Of a stretch of 64,000 bases of DNA, positions 9,462-18,022 are shown piece by piece; positions within the stretch are counted from its first letter, which is position 1; every line of letters starts with the position of its first letter. Source of the stretch: Sinorhizobium kostiense (GTDB lineage Bacteria; Pseudomonadota; Alphaproteobacteria; Rhizobiales; Rhizobiaceae). Under the pieces are notes generated by a model. It had not been told where the DNA came from, did no database searches, and worked only from the letters and a program-made list of their open reading frames with translations. The translations under genes were made by a program, and so were the position numbers. The stretch covers positions 124,001 through 188,000 of the forward strand of contig NZ_JAGILA010000001.1 in the NCBI RefSeq assembly GCF_017874595.1, written 5' to 3'.

Positions 9462-10179
9462 TGAGAATTGCTCCATGAATGTATTTTGCGGCCGGCGAGG
9501 CCAGGAAGACGGCAGCGCCGCCAATGTCCTCGGGGTCGCCCCAGCGGCCGGCCGGAATGCGGTCCAGGATGGCCTGGTTGCGTGCCGCGTCGGCGCGCAG
9601 AGCCTCGGTGTTGTTGGTGGCGATATAGCCGGGAGCGATGGCGTTGACGTTGATGCCCTTGGCTGCCCATTCATTGGCGAGCAGCTTCGTCAGCCCCGCG
9701 ACGCCGCTCTTCGAAGCCGTGTAGGAAGGGACGCGGATGCCGCCTTGGAACGACAGCATGGAAGCAATGTTGATGACCTTGCCTTCGCCGCCGCGCTGAA
9801 GGACGGCACGTGCGAAGCCTTGGCTGAGAAAGAAGACGGCCTTCAGATTGACGTCCATGACGTCATCCCAGTCGGCCTCGGTGAAATCGATCGAATCCGC
9901 GCGCCGGATAATGCCTGCATTGTTGACGAGAATGTCGACCGCTGCGACTTCGGCGAAGGCGGATTGCCCGGACATCGGATCCGAGAGGTCGAGCGAAATC
10001 GCCTGGCCCTTGCCGCCTGTCTTGGCTATCAATTCCAACGTTTCGGCGGCGGAGGAACGCGCGGCGCAGATCACTTCCGCCCCGGCCTTGGCGAGCGACA
10101 GGGCGATTGCCTGGCCGATGCCGGTATTGGCGCCGGTGACCAGCGCCCGTTTGCCAGCCAAGGAAAAGATGGCGCTCAC
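9433..10179 (-). CDS. kduD: 2-dehydro-3-deoxy-D-gluconate 5-dehydrogenase (KduD)
   Basis: This 248-residue short-chain dehydrogenase has the Rossmann motif TGANTGIGQ (residues about 15-23), the NNAG motif and the catalytic YTASK near residue 155. It starts inside the kduI stop region (4-bp overlap). KduD reduces 2,5-diketo-3-deoxygluconate to 2-keto-3-deoxygluconate in the pectin/alginate unsaturated-uronate route. Assignment rests on SDR motifs plus pairing with kduI and kdgF. Confidence 0.9.
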   Translation of the reverse strand: MSAIFSLAGKRALVTGANTGIGQAIALSLAKAGAEVICAARSSAAETLELIAKTGGKGQAISLDLSDPMSGQSAFAEVAAVDILVNNAGIIRRADSIDFTEADWDDVMDVNLKAVFFLSQGFARAVLQRGGEGKVINIASMLSFQGGIRVPSYTASKSGVAGLTKLLANEWAAKGINVNAIAPGYIATNNTEALRADAARNQAILDRIPAGRWGDPEDIGGAAVFLASPAAKYIHGAILNVDGGWLAR

Positions 10180-11000
10180 TTCAGCGTCTCCATGGAAACC
10201 ATCTCGACGTCCTTGTAGTCGACGTTGTCGCCGGCCATCGCCCAGATGAAGGTATAGGAGCCGGTACCCGCCCCCGAATGGATCGACCAGGGTGGCGAGA
10301 TCGCGCCCTCTTCGTTCTTGAGCACGATATGGCGGGTTTCGTCCGGCTCGCCCATCATGTGGAAGACGCGCTGGTTGTCGGCGAGATCGAAATAGAGATA
10401 GGCCTCCATGCGCCGGTCGTGCACATGGGCGGGCATGGTGTTCCAGACGGAGCCGCTCTTCAGCTTGGTCATGCCAACGACGAGCTGGCAGGACTGCATC
10501 ACTTCGGGATGGACGAACTGATAGATGGTGCGCTCGTTCGAGGTGTCCTGCGCGCCGATCGACATGCTTGCGGCCTCGTCTATCCTGATGAGCCGCGACG
10601 GATAGGTCTGGTGCGCCGGGGCGGAAAGGATATAGAAGCGGCCCATACCCGAAAACGTGATCGTCCCGGCTCCCATGCCAAGATAGAGCATGTCGCCTTT
10701 GGCCATCTTGTACTCTGCGCCCGCCTCGACGCTGCCCTCGGCACCGATATTGACCACGACCAATTCGCGCCTGTCGAGGATAGAGGCCGTGCCGGATGGT
10801 TTGACATGGTCGAGCTCGAGGCTTTTGCCGGCGGGCACGGCGCCGCCGACGATCATGCGGTCGTAATGAGTGTAGATGAGATTGATCTCGCCTTCCCGGA
10901 ATATATGGCCGACGTGAAAATTCTCGCGCAGTGCTTTCGTGTCGAAGGTCTTGGCGGTTTTCGGATCGATCGCATGGCGGATGTCGACATTCAGCATCAT
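10176..11000 (-). CDS. kduI: 5-keto-4-deoxyuronate isomerase
   Basis: This 274-residue cupin-fold isomerase converts 5-keto-4-deoxyuronate to 2,5-diketo-3-deoxygluconate. Recognisable KduI stretches include RHAIDP at the start, THYDRMIVGGAVP and the metal-site region NTMPAHVHDRRMEAYLY. GAGGAGA precedes a double ATG (11000 or 10997). It sits directly after kdgF, which makes its substrate, and before kduD, which uses its product, so the three steps are encoded in reaction order. Confidence 0.95.
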   Translation of the reverse strand: MMLNVDIRHAIDPKTAKTFDTKALRENFHVGHIFREGEINLIYTHYDRMIVGGAVPAGKSLELDHVKPSGTASILDRRELVVVNIGAEGSVEAGAEYKMAKGDMLYLGMGAGTITFSGMGRFYILSAPAHQTYPSRLIRIDEAASMSIGAQDTSNERTIYQFVHPEVMQSCQLVVGMTKLKSGSVWNTMPAHVHDRRMEAYLYFDLADNQRVFHMMGEPDETRHIVLKNEEGAISPPWSIHSGAGTGSYTFIWAMAGDNVDYKDVEMVSMETLK

Positions 11001-11013
11001 CTGTCTCCTCTAT

Positions 11014-11337
11014 TCAAAGAAAGTCGTCACGGCGCGGCGTGAACGTGTCGATCAAGACGCCGTCCTCCAACGCGCGACAGCCGTGGGTCGCCAGCGACGG
11101 TATGACGAAACTCTCCCCGGGGCTGACCAGCACGACCTCGTCCCCAATGGTGAACTCGAAACGGCCCGACAGCACATAAGTGGCCTGGATGTGCGGATGA
11201 CTGTGGAGCGTGCCGATTCCGTCCTTTGCAAAGCGGAATTCGACCACCATCAGGTCCGGGCTGTCGGAGAGGACGCGGCGGGTGACACCGTTACCAGCCT
11301 CCACCGAAGGAAAAGTGCGGACGAGTGATTTCGTCAT
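11014..11337 (-). CDS. kdgF: KdgF-like cupin, opens unsaturated uronates
   Basis: This 107-residue single cupin resembles KdgF along its full length: HSHPHIQATYVLSGRFEF in the middle and the end DTFTPRRDDFL. KdgF converts the 4,5-unsaturated monouronate released from pectin or alginate oligomers to 5-keto-4-deoxyuronate. Likely metal ligands are His45, His47, Gln51 and His85. The start at 11337 has GAGGAAGC at normal spacing; a longer frame upstream reads into dctM and is rejected. It is located between the TRAP transporter and kduI. Confidence 0.88.
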   Translation of the reverse strand: MTKSLVRTFPSVEAGNGVTRRVLSDSPDLMVVEFRFAKDGIGTLHSHPHIQATYVLSGRFEFTIGDEVVLVSPGESFVIPSLATHGCRALEDGVLIDTFTPRRDDFL

Positions 11338-11375
11338 GACATGCTTCCTCACATTCAATGGCCCATGATGCCGCT

Positions 11376-12656
11376 CTAGCGGAACAGCGAGGGCAGCCAC
11401 AGCGAGAGCGCCGGTACGTAGGTGACGAGCAGAAGCGCTGCGACCGCGGCGCCATAGAACGGCCAGATGGTCTGCAGTGCCTGCCAGATCGGTATCCTTC
11501 CAACCGCGCAACCGACGAAAAGAACTGCTCCTACCGGAGGCGTGCAGAGGCCTATGCCAAGATTGAGGATCAGGATGACGCCGAAGTGGACCGGATCGAC
11601 TCCGAAGGCCGTCGCCACCGGCAGAAAGATGGGCGTGGTGATGACGATCAGCGGCGACATGTCCATGAATGTGCCGAGGATCAGCAGGACGACGTTCAAC
11701 AGCAGCAGAATGATCAGCGGGTTTTCGGAGACGCCCTGCAAGAGCGACACCATAGCCGTCGGCACCTTGAGATAGGCAAGCAGCCAGCCGAAGGAGGCGG
11801 CGCAGCCGATCACCATCAAAACCATGGCCGTCGTACGCACGGCGGCAAAAGTCGCCTCCTTGAAGTCTTCCCAGCTCAGGGTGCGGTAGACGAGCAAAGT
11901 GACGAGAAGCGCATAGACGACCGCGATATTCGAGGATTCCGATGCGGTAAAGACGCCGGAACGGACGCCGCCGAAAATGATGGCGATCAGGATCAGTCCC
12001 GGCACGGCCGAGACGAACAATCGCCCCATCGCCCTGAGGCCGGGAAAAGCTTCGGTCGGATAGCCGCGCTGTCTTGCGACGATCCAGGCGGCAAGCATGA
12101 GGCAGAGCGCCAGCAGGAGACCGGGAATGATGCCTGCCGTGAAAAGGTCGGCGATGGAGATCCTGCCGCCAGCCGAGATCGAGTAGATGATCATATTGTG
12201 CGACGGTGGAATCATCAGCGCGATGATCGAGCCTACCACCGTGATGTTGACGGCATAATCGACATCATAGCCGCGCGCCTTCATCTGCGGCACCATCAGG
12301 CCGCCGACGGCCGATGCATCGGCCGCGGCGGAGCCGGAGACGCCGCCGAACATCACCGATGCCAGGATGTTCACCTGCCCGAGACCGCCACGGAGATGCC
12401 CGACCATCGAACCCGCCAATGCCACCAGGCGGCGGGCGATGTCGCCGCGCACCATCAGGTCGCCAGCGAAGATGAAGAACGGGATCGCCATCAGCGCAAA
12501 AACCGACACGCCGGAATTCAGGCGCTGGAAGATGACGACCGGCGGCAGGCCAAGATAGAGAATGGTCGCGAAGCTCGACACACCGAGACAGAACGCGACG
12601 GGCGTGCCGATGAGCAAGAGGAAGGTGAAGGTGCCAAAAAGGATCCAGAGTTCCAT
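11376..12656 (-). CDS. dctM: TRAP transporter large permease (DctM), hexuronate operon
   Basis: This 426-residue membrane protein has the 11-12 hydrophobic segments and the conserved DctM stretches GVSGSAAADASAVGGLMVPQ and IMIPPSHNMI. With DctQ and DctP it forms a sodium-linked TRAP importer; operon context points to glucuronate, galacturonate or unsaturated uronates. It starts at ATG 12656, 4 bp after the expected dctQ stop. A single open frame of 601 codons running from dctQ into this gene is a frameshift product, not a natural fusion. Confidence 0.9.
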   Translation of the reverse strand: MELWILFGTFTFLLLIGTPVAFCLGVSSFATILYLGLPPVVIFQRLNSGVSVFALMAIPFFIFAGDLMVRGDIARRLVALAGSMVGHLRGGLGQVNILASVMFGGVSGSAAADASAVGGLMVPQMKARGYDVDYAVNITVVGSIIALMIPPSHNMIIYSISAGGRISIADLFTAGIIPGLLLALCLMLAAWIVARQRGYPTEAFPGLRAMGRLFVSAVPGLILIAIIFGGVRSGVFTASESSNIAVVYALLVTLLVYRTLSWEDFKEATFAAVRTTAMVLMVIGCAASFGWLLAYLKVPTAMVSLLQGVSENPLIILLLLNVVLLILGTFMDMSPLIVITTPIFLPVATAFGVDPVHFGVILILNLGIGLCTPPVGAVLFVGCAVGRIPIWQALQTIWPFYGAAVAALLLVTYVPALSLWLPSLFR

Positions 12657-12660
12657 AAGG

Positions 12661-13181
12661 TCAGTGCTCCGGCTCCGCCTCGCCGAAACGCGCGGTATGG
12701 AGGCCGGCGGCGCGACGGGCAATGCGCTCGAGAGAAAAGAGGACGACCAGCACGCCGCCGGCCACGATGGGTAGGAAGTCGAAGGCGCCGGAAATGCGAG
12801 GCTCGGCATCTGGTTCCCCGCCGTCTTGATCGCCAGCTGCGCGCCGTAGAAGATCATGCCGCCGCCAAAGGCGCCCACGAACACGTCGGAGAGCGTGTGG
12901 AGCAGCTCCTTGCCTCGCTGCGGCAGCAGATACAAAAGCACGTCGAAAGAGAGGTGGTAGCCCTCGCGGATGCCGACCGCGGCTCCCAGAAAGATGAACC
13001 AGCCCATGATCATCACTGAGGCGGGCTCGCTCCATGTCAGGCTGTCATTGAAGACATAGCGCCAGATGACCTGCGCGGCGATGAACATCGTCATCAGCAC
13101 GAGGCCGATGCCGGCGATCCAGAGTGCACCTTGGGAGAGGTTTCCCATCAGACGCGCGACGCTCTTCATAGTGTTCTGCAA
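12661..13181 (-). pseudogene. dctQ: TRAP small permease (DctQ) with an apparent one-base frameshift
   Basis: The first 125 or so codons encode a normal DctQ (helices, then MIMGWFIFLGAAVGIREGYH and GNQMPSL). After about 12797 the correct continuation (ISGAFDFLPIVAGG, helix, ERIARRAAGLH, stop at 12661) is in another frame. Inserting one C next to 12797 (GCGAG becoming GCCGAG on the plus strand) restores a continuous protein reading MPSLGISGAF. Without it the frame continues into dctM. The start is a TTG at 13181 with GGAG 8 bases upstream, or ATG 13169. It may be a sequencing error or a real inactivating mutation. Confidence 0.75.
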
Positions 13182-13240
13182 GATAATATCTCCATCGGAT
13201 GGCGACCGCCTCTACCACTCGGGCCTGCCATTGCTCCTCT

Positions 13241-13351
13241 CCTCGGGTTTAACCCGAGGACCAGCTCTCTCCCCGCGAGCGGGGAGAGAGGGGACCGGGA
13301 GCGCGCGGCTGGTGCCTCTCCCCGCTGCGGCGAGAAGGTCGCGGCAGCGGG
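13241..13351. repeat. RIME-like palindromic intergenic element
   Basis: Three inverted repeats lie in a row: CCTCGGGTT/AACCCGAGG (13241-13259), CTCTCTCCCCGC/GCGGGGAGAGAG (13265-13290, 12-bp perfect stem, 2-base loop) and CCCGCTGC/GCAGCGGG (13321-13351). The CTCTCCCCGC...GCGGGGAGAG core is typical of rhizobial intergenic mosaic elements. It sits between dctP and dctQ inside the operon and could form a strong RNA structure that protects the dctP message or reduces downstream transcription. Confidence 0.7.
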
Positions 13352-13412
13352 ATGAAGGGCAATATCCGGCCTAGAAAGGATAGAGGGAGGCGATCAATTA
13401 TCCGATCTCAGT

Positions 13413-14402
13413 TCACTGCGTTGCCTGGATGCGCTTCACCAGGTCCTTGAGCTTCTCGGACTTCACGTATTTGTCGTAGACCGGCTTCATCGCCTCGATG
13501 AACGGCCCCTTGTCGATGTCGGAGACGACCTCGACACCGGCAGCGCGGATCTTCTCCTCCGACTTCTTCTCCTGCTGGGCCCAGAGATCGCGCATATAGG
13601 GAACGGAGGCCTTGGCCGCCTCTCGGACTGCTGCCTGGTCTTCCGGCGACAGGCTGTCCCAGGTTTTCTTGGACATGACGAGCACTTCCGGCACGATCAG
13701 GTGCTGGTCCAGCGTGTAGTGCTTGGCGACCTCGAAATGGCCCGAGCTGTCATAGGACGGCCAGTTGTTTTCCGCGCCGTCGATGACGCCCGTCTGGATC
13801 GACGAATATACCTCGCCATAGGGCATCGGCGTAGCGTTGGCGCCCAGCGCCCCGACCATGTCGACGAACATGTCCGACTGCATGACGCGGAACTTCATGC
13901 CCTTGAGGTCTTCGACGGATTTGATCGGCTTCTGCGAATTGTAGAAGCTGCGCGAACCGCCGTCGTAAAAGGCGAGACCCACCAGATCATGCGCTTCGAA
14001 AGCTGCGAGGATTTCCTGCCCGATCGGCCCGTCCATCACCTTGTGCATGTGCTCGACCGAACGGAAGATGTAAGGCAACGAGGCAACCTGGGTTTCCTCG
14101 ATGATGTTGTTGAACGGCCCGAGCGAGACGCGGTTCATGTCGATGACCCCGAACTGGGTCTGCTCGATCGTGTCCTTCTCCTCACCGAGCTGGGCGGAAT
14201 GGAAGACTTCGATGCCAAGACGGCCGCCTGTCTTCTCCTCTAGCAATTTGCCCATGTGCTTGACCGCTTCGACGGTCGGATAGCCGTCCGGATGCGTATC
14301 GGACGAGCGCAGGACCCGGTCCGCCGCCTCGGCCGAGACCGATGCAAGAGCTACTGCCGCGGACGCGAGCAGTGCCAGGCTCATTTTCTTCAGAAATGTC
14401 AT
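13413..14402 (-). CDS. dctP: TRAP transporter periplasmic solute-binding protein (DctP), hexuronate operon
   Basis: This 329-residue protein has a signal peptide ending near residue 26 (ASVSAEA) and the DctP fold. The conserved arginine region of the family lies near [10 protein letters not shown] (about residues 180-190), and [22 protein letters not shown] is the typical DctP signature. The start has GGGAGGAA upstream. It lies 30 bp downstream of uxaC, so it very likely binds hexuronates such as glucuronate or galacturonate. A structured repeat separates it from dctQ. Confidence 0.92.
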   Translation of the reverse strand: MTFLKKMSLALLASAAVALASVSAEAADRVLRSSDTHPDGYPTVEAVKHMGKLLEEKTGGRLGIEVFHSAQLGEEKDTIEQTQFGVIDMNRVSLGPFNNIIEETQVASLPYIFRSVEHMHKVMDGPIGQEILAAFEAHDLVGLAFYDGGSRSFYNSQKPIKSVEDLKGMKFRVMQSDMFVDMVGALGANATPMPYGEVYSSIQTGVIDGAENNWPSYDSSGHFEVAKHYTLDQHLIVPEVLVMSKKTWDSLSPEDQAAVREAAKASVPYMRDLWAQQEKKSEEKIRAAGVEVVSDIDKGPFIEAMKPVYDKYVKSEKLKDLVKRIQATQ

Positions 14403-14432
14403 TTCAATTCCTCCCTTTGAAATGGGCTGTCC

Positions 14433-15833
14433 TCACAGCCGGTATGCTTGCTTCGCAAGCCGATAGGCGAGATCTATGGCGACCTCGCCGGCCTCGTCCT
14501 CGTCGAGCCGACCATCGGCGACGAGGGTTGCGAGATAGGCGCAATCGATTCGGCGGGCGACGTCGTGTCTCGCCGGAATCGAGCAGAAGGCGCGGGTATC
14601 GTCATTGAAGCCGACCGTGTTGTAGAACCCGGCGGTTTCGGTCGTGAGTTCCCGATAACGGCGCATGCCTTCGGCGCTGTCGAAGAACCACCAGGCCGGC
14701 CCGAGCTTCAGCGCCGGATAGGCGCCCGCGAGCGGCGCGAGTTCGCGCGCATAGCTGGTCTCGTCGAGCGTGAAGACGATGACCGTCAGCTCCGGCCGCA
14801 TTCCGACGGCGTCGAGCAGCGGCTTCAGCGCCCGGACATAGTCCGTCCGGGTCGGGATGTCGAAGCCCTTGTCGCGCCCGTGTCGGCCCATCACCTCGGC
14901 GGAGTGGTTCCGCCATGAACCGGGATGGATCTGCAGCACGAGGCCGTCTTCCAGGCTCATGCGCGCCATTTCGGTCAACATATGGCCCCGGAAGGCATCG
15001 GCCTCCTCCGGGCTCATGCGGCCCGCAAGCGCCTTGGCAAACAAGGCTGCCGCTTCAGCCTGGCTCAGATTTTCGGTGCGCGCCGTCGCGTGACCGTGGT
15101 CGGAGCTCGTAGCACCGTAGCACTTGAAGAAGGCGCGCCGGGTCCGGTGAGCCTCGAGGTAGCCCTTCCAGGTGGTCGCGTCCGTTCCGGCGAGTTCGCC
15201 GAAGCGCTCGACATTCCCGCGGAAATTTCCGAATTCCGGGTCGACGACGCTGTCCGGCCGATAGGCTGTCACGACGCGCCCGCCCCAGCCCGACTGGCGG
15301 ATCATCTCGTGCCAGCGAAGATCGTCCAGTGGGCTTTCGGTGGTGGCGATCACCTCGATGTTGAAGCGATCGTACAGGGCGCGCGGCCTGAACTCCGGCC
15401 GCGCGAGGCAATCCGAAATGTGGTCGTAGTAATAGTCGGCCGTCTTCGCCGAAAGCCGCTCCTTGAGGCCGAACACGGCTTCGAAGGAATGGTCGAGCCA
15501 TAGCCGGCACGGCGTGCCTCGGAAGAGATGATAGTTCTCGGCAAACAGGCGCCAGATCCTGCGGCCATCTTGCTCCGTCGACTCGCCATCGACGCGAGGA
15601 ACGCCGAGATCCGTCAGCGCGATCCCCTGCGAGCAGAGCATGCGGAAGACATAGTGATCTGGAGTGACGAAGAGTTGAGCCGGATCGGGGAACGGTTCGT
15701 TTTCCGCGTACCATCTCGGATCGGTATGACCGTGCGGGCTGACGATCGGGAGGCTGCGAACCGTGGCGTAGAGCGTGCGAGCGATGTCGCGAGCGCGTGA
15801 TTCGAGTGGAAAGAGCCTATCTTCATCCAGCAA
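14433..15833 (-). CDS. uxaC: Glucuronate (uronate) isomerase
   Basis: This 466-residue amidohydrolase-superfamily enzyme isomerises D-glucuronate to D-fructuronate and D-galacturonate to D-tagaturonate. Diagnostic stretches are the metal motif PIVSPHGHTDPRWY near residues 29-42, TPDHYVFRMLCSQG and the late GFNDDTRAFCSIPARHDV. The most plausible start is a TTG at 15833, with GGGAGG 8 bases upstream; no ATG fits. It heads the leftward operon and faces the gntR gene across a 107-bp divergent promoter region. Confidence 0.95.
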   Translation of the reverse strand: MLDEDRLFPLESRARDIARTLYATVRSLPIVSPHGHTDPRWYAENEPFPDPAQLFVTPDHYVFRMLCSQGIALTDLGVPRVDGESTEQDGRRIWRLFAENYHLFRGTPCRLWLDHSFEAVFGLKERLSAKTADYYYDHISDCLARPEFRPRALYDRFNIEVIATTESPLDDLRWHEMIRQSGWGGRVVTAYRPDSVVDPEFGNFRGNVERFGELAGTDATTWKGYLEAHRTRRAFFKCYGATSSDHGHATARTENLSQAEAAALFAKALAGRMSPEEADAFRGHMLTEMARMSLEDGLVLQIHPGSWRNHSAEVMGRHGRDKGFDIPTRTDYVRALKPLLDAVGMRPELTVIVFTLDETSYARELAPLAGAYPALKLGPAWWFFDSAEGMRRYRELTTETAGFYNTVGFNDDTRAFCSIPARHDVARRIDCAYLATLVADGRLDEDEAGEVAIDLAYRLAKQAYRL

Positions 15834-15899
15834 TGCGATGGCCTCCCAACCACTTGCCGGCTACGATCCGGCGACGACATATTGCATTCGGCTAGTCAT

Positions 15900-15911
15900 C
15901 TAATATGTTAG
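15900..15911. promoter_or_regulatory. Candidate operator between uxaC and gntR
   Basis: CTAA-TATG-TTAG is a small dyad in the 107-bp region between the divergent uxaC and gntR genes, 29 bp upstream of the gntR start. FadR-type regulators often bind short dyads of this kind and repress divergent promoters. The match is to a generic pattern only. Confidence 0.3.
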
Positions 15912-15940
15912 TATGCAGAACGAGTCAATGGAGAGGTTAC

Positions 15941-16642
15941 ATGGCCGACCAGGTTCAGATCCGGGCAGTTGAACTGAGCCGCGCTCCATCGGTGACGGAG
16001 CAGGTCTTCGAGCACCTTTATCACCAGGTGGTCGAGCTGGACCTGCCGCCCGGTACCAAGCTTTCGGAGGTGGAGGTCGCCAAAATACTCGGCGTTTCAC
16101 GCCAACCGGTGCGGGATGCCTTTTACCGCCTCTCGCAGCTCGGATTTCTGCTGATCCGGCCCCAGCGGGCAACGGTCGTCACGCATATCTCCGAGAAGGA
16201 GGTCATGCAGGCCCGCTTCATCAGGACGGCGCTCGAGATGGAAACCGTACGCGCGGCAGCCGATTGCCTGACGGAGGCGCAGCTCGACCGGCTTGACGCA
16301 TTGCTCGTTGAACAGGAGAAAGCCATTGCCGCTGAAGACAAGGTGCTGTTTCATGCGCTGGACGACAGCTTCCATAAGCTGATCTGCGAATTGTCAGGCC
16401 ATGAATTCGCCTGGGCCTTGATCCGGGACAGCAAGGCGCACATGGACCGCGTGCGCTATCTCAGCCTTTCCTTCGGCGCGCAGAGCGCCTTCGACGACCA
16501 CAAGGTGATCATGGCAGCGCTGCGCGAGCACGATGGCGCCAAGGCGGCCGACGCGATGCGCGTCCACCTGTCGCGCATCAAGTCGATCATCGGCCGCATC
16601 CGCGAGAGCCACGGCTCGTTCTTTACAGAGGGCGAGCGCTGA
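15941..16642 (+). CDS. GntR-family (FadR subfamily) regulator of the hexuronate operon
   Basis: This 233-residue protein has a winged helix-turn-helix (about residues 15-75, including KLSEVEVAKILGVSRQPVRDAF) and an FCD effector domain of about 130 residues with His-rich metal or ligand positions (FHALDDSFHKLIC). The start at 15941 has GGAGAGG 4 bases upstream; a longer frame is rejected. It is divergent from uxaC, so it probably represses the hexuronate operon and releases on a uronate intermediate, as UxuR/ExuR do in enterics. Confidence 0.88.
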   Translation: MADQVQIRAVELSRAPSVTEQVFEHLYHQVVELDLPPGTKLSEVEVAKILGVSRQPVRDAFYRLSQLGFLLIRPQRATVVTHISEKEVMQARFIRTALEMETVRAAADCLTEAQLDRLDALLVEQEKAIAAEDKVLFHALDDSFHKLICELSGHEFAWALIRDSKAHMDRVRYLSLSFGAQSAFDDHKVIMAALREHDGAKAADAMRVHLSRIKSIIGRIRESHGSFFTEGER

Positions 16643-16651
16643 CGGCATCCA

Positions 16652-18022
16652 TCAGACACCTCCGTAAACGACCTTCGGCAGCCAAAGGATGATTGAGGGA
16701 AACGCGATACAGAGGGTGACGCCGATCGCCTGCAGAACAATGAAGGGCACCGCTGCCCGGAAGATCGTAGCCATTGAAATCTGCGGCGGCGCGACGCTCT
16801 TGAGGTAAAACAGCGAATAGCCGAACGGCGGACTGAGGAAAGCCATCTGCATATTGACCATGAATATGACGCCGTACCAGAGCGGCACATCCGCGGGGTC
16901 GATCCCCGGGAGACCGAAAAGGCCATCGAACTGTAGCGATCTCAGGATCGGCAGGAAAATCGGCACCGTCAGCAGCAGGATGCCGACCCAGTCGAGGAAC
17001 ATGCCGAGTACGAAGAGAATGGCCATCATCAGCACCAGCACGCCGTAAGGCGGCAGGCCGGTGCCGAGAATCGTGTCGGTGACGAAGGTTTGCCCGCCCT
17101 TGAGGATAAAGAAGCCAACGAACATCGTGGCACCGAAGAAGATCCACATGACCATTGCGGTCGCCTTGAGCGTGGCGATCCCCGCGTCGCGGATCGTATT
17201 CCAGGTGAGCCGGCGGTGCGTCGCGCAGACGACAAAGGCCCCGAACGTGCCGATGCCGGCAGCCTCGACCGGCGTAGCGATGCCCAAGAAAATGACGCCA
17301 AGCACGGTGATGATGAGCAGGATCGGCATGACCATGCCCCGAAGCAGGCGGAGCTTCTCCACGAAACCGACGCGCTCGCCCGGAGGCACGGGCGGGCCCA
17401 GCGCCGGATTGATGTAACACCGTAGTGTCACATAGGCGACATACATGCCCGACAGCAGCAAACCCGGAAAGACCGACCCGATCAGCAATTCTCCCAGCGA
17501 TTGCTGGGCGACGACGGCATAGACGATCGCCATGACCGAGGGCGGGATGAGAATGCCGAGCGTGCCGCCGGCGAGCAACGCACCGCAGGCGAGTTTCGGA
17601 TCGTAGTTTCGACGCAGCATCGCTGGCAGCGCGATCATGCCCATCGTCACCTCGGTTGCCCCGACGACGCCGACCATGGCGGCAAGCAGCGTGCATGAGA
17701 TGACCGTCGCCGAGGCAAGCCCGCCCTTCAGCCCGCCCAGCCATTTGTAGATGACCTCGAACAGTTCCTCGATGATACCGGCCTTCTCAAGGATCGCCGC
17801 CATGAAGATGAAGAGCGGCACGGCGGAAAGCTGGTAGTCCGTCATGAACGGAAACACGCGCGACGGCAGCATGTTGAGCATTGCCGCATTGCCGAACAGC
17901 CAGAGGAAGAGCACGGCCAGGCTGCCGGTGCAGAAAGCCATCGGGAGTCCGAGCAGCAGAAGCACGCCAAGACCGCCAAACATCAATAGGCTTAGCCACT
18001 CGATCGGAAGATCAAATCCCAT
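16652..18022 (-). CDS. TRAP transporter large permease (DctM), hydroxyproline operon
   Basis: This 456-residue protein has about 12 membrane segments and the DctM signatures LGILIPPSVMAIVYAVV and FLDWVGILLLTVPIFLPI. It belongs to the larger TRAP subclass paired with Tat-exported binding proteins. The start at 18022 overlaps the end of dctQ by 11 bp; a longer frame upstream reads through dctQ. It is the last gene of the leftward operon and converges with gntR at 16642. Substrate is inferred as hydroxyproline or its betaine-like relatives from context only. Confidence 0.88.
   Translation of the reverse strand: MGFDLPIEWLSLLMFGGLGVLLLLGLPMAFCTGSLAVLFLWLFGNAAMLNMLPSRVFPFMTDYQLSAVPLFIFMAAILEKAGIIEELFEVIYKWLGGLKGGLASATVISCTLLAAMVGVVGATEVTMGMIALPAMLRRNYDPKLACGALLAGGTLGILIPPSVMAIVYAVVAQQSLGELLIGSVFPGLLLSGMYVAYVTLRCYINPALGPPVPPGERVGFVEKLRLLRGMVMPILLIITVLGVIFLGIATPVEAAGIGTFGAFVVCATHRRLTWNTIRDAGIATLKATAMVMWIFFGATMFVGFFILKGGQTFVTDTILGTGLPPYGVLVLMMAILFVLGMFLDWVGILLLTVPIFLPILRSLQFDGLFGLPGIDPADVPLWYGVIFMVNMQMAFLSPPFGYSLFYLKSVAPPQISMATIFRAAVPFIVLQAIGVTLCIAFPSIILWLPKVVYGGV

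Noticed and set aside
11358..13019. Long plus-strand open frame of 553 codons, rich in Asp, Arg and His
   Set aside because: It is the antisense shadow of the TRAP genes dctM and dctQ; the charged composition is typical of the reverse strand of GC-rich membrane protein genes.
11376..13181. A natural DctQ-DctM fusion protein of 601 residues
   Set aside because: The junction segment is Ser/Pro/Arg-rich and unlike either family, and a single-base correction restores a normal DctQ end with its own stop 4 bp before dctM.
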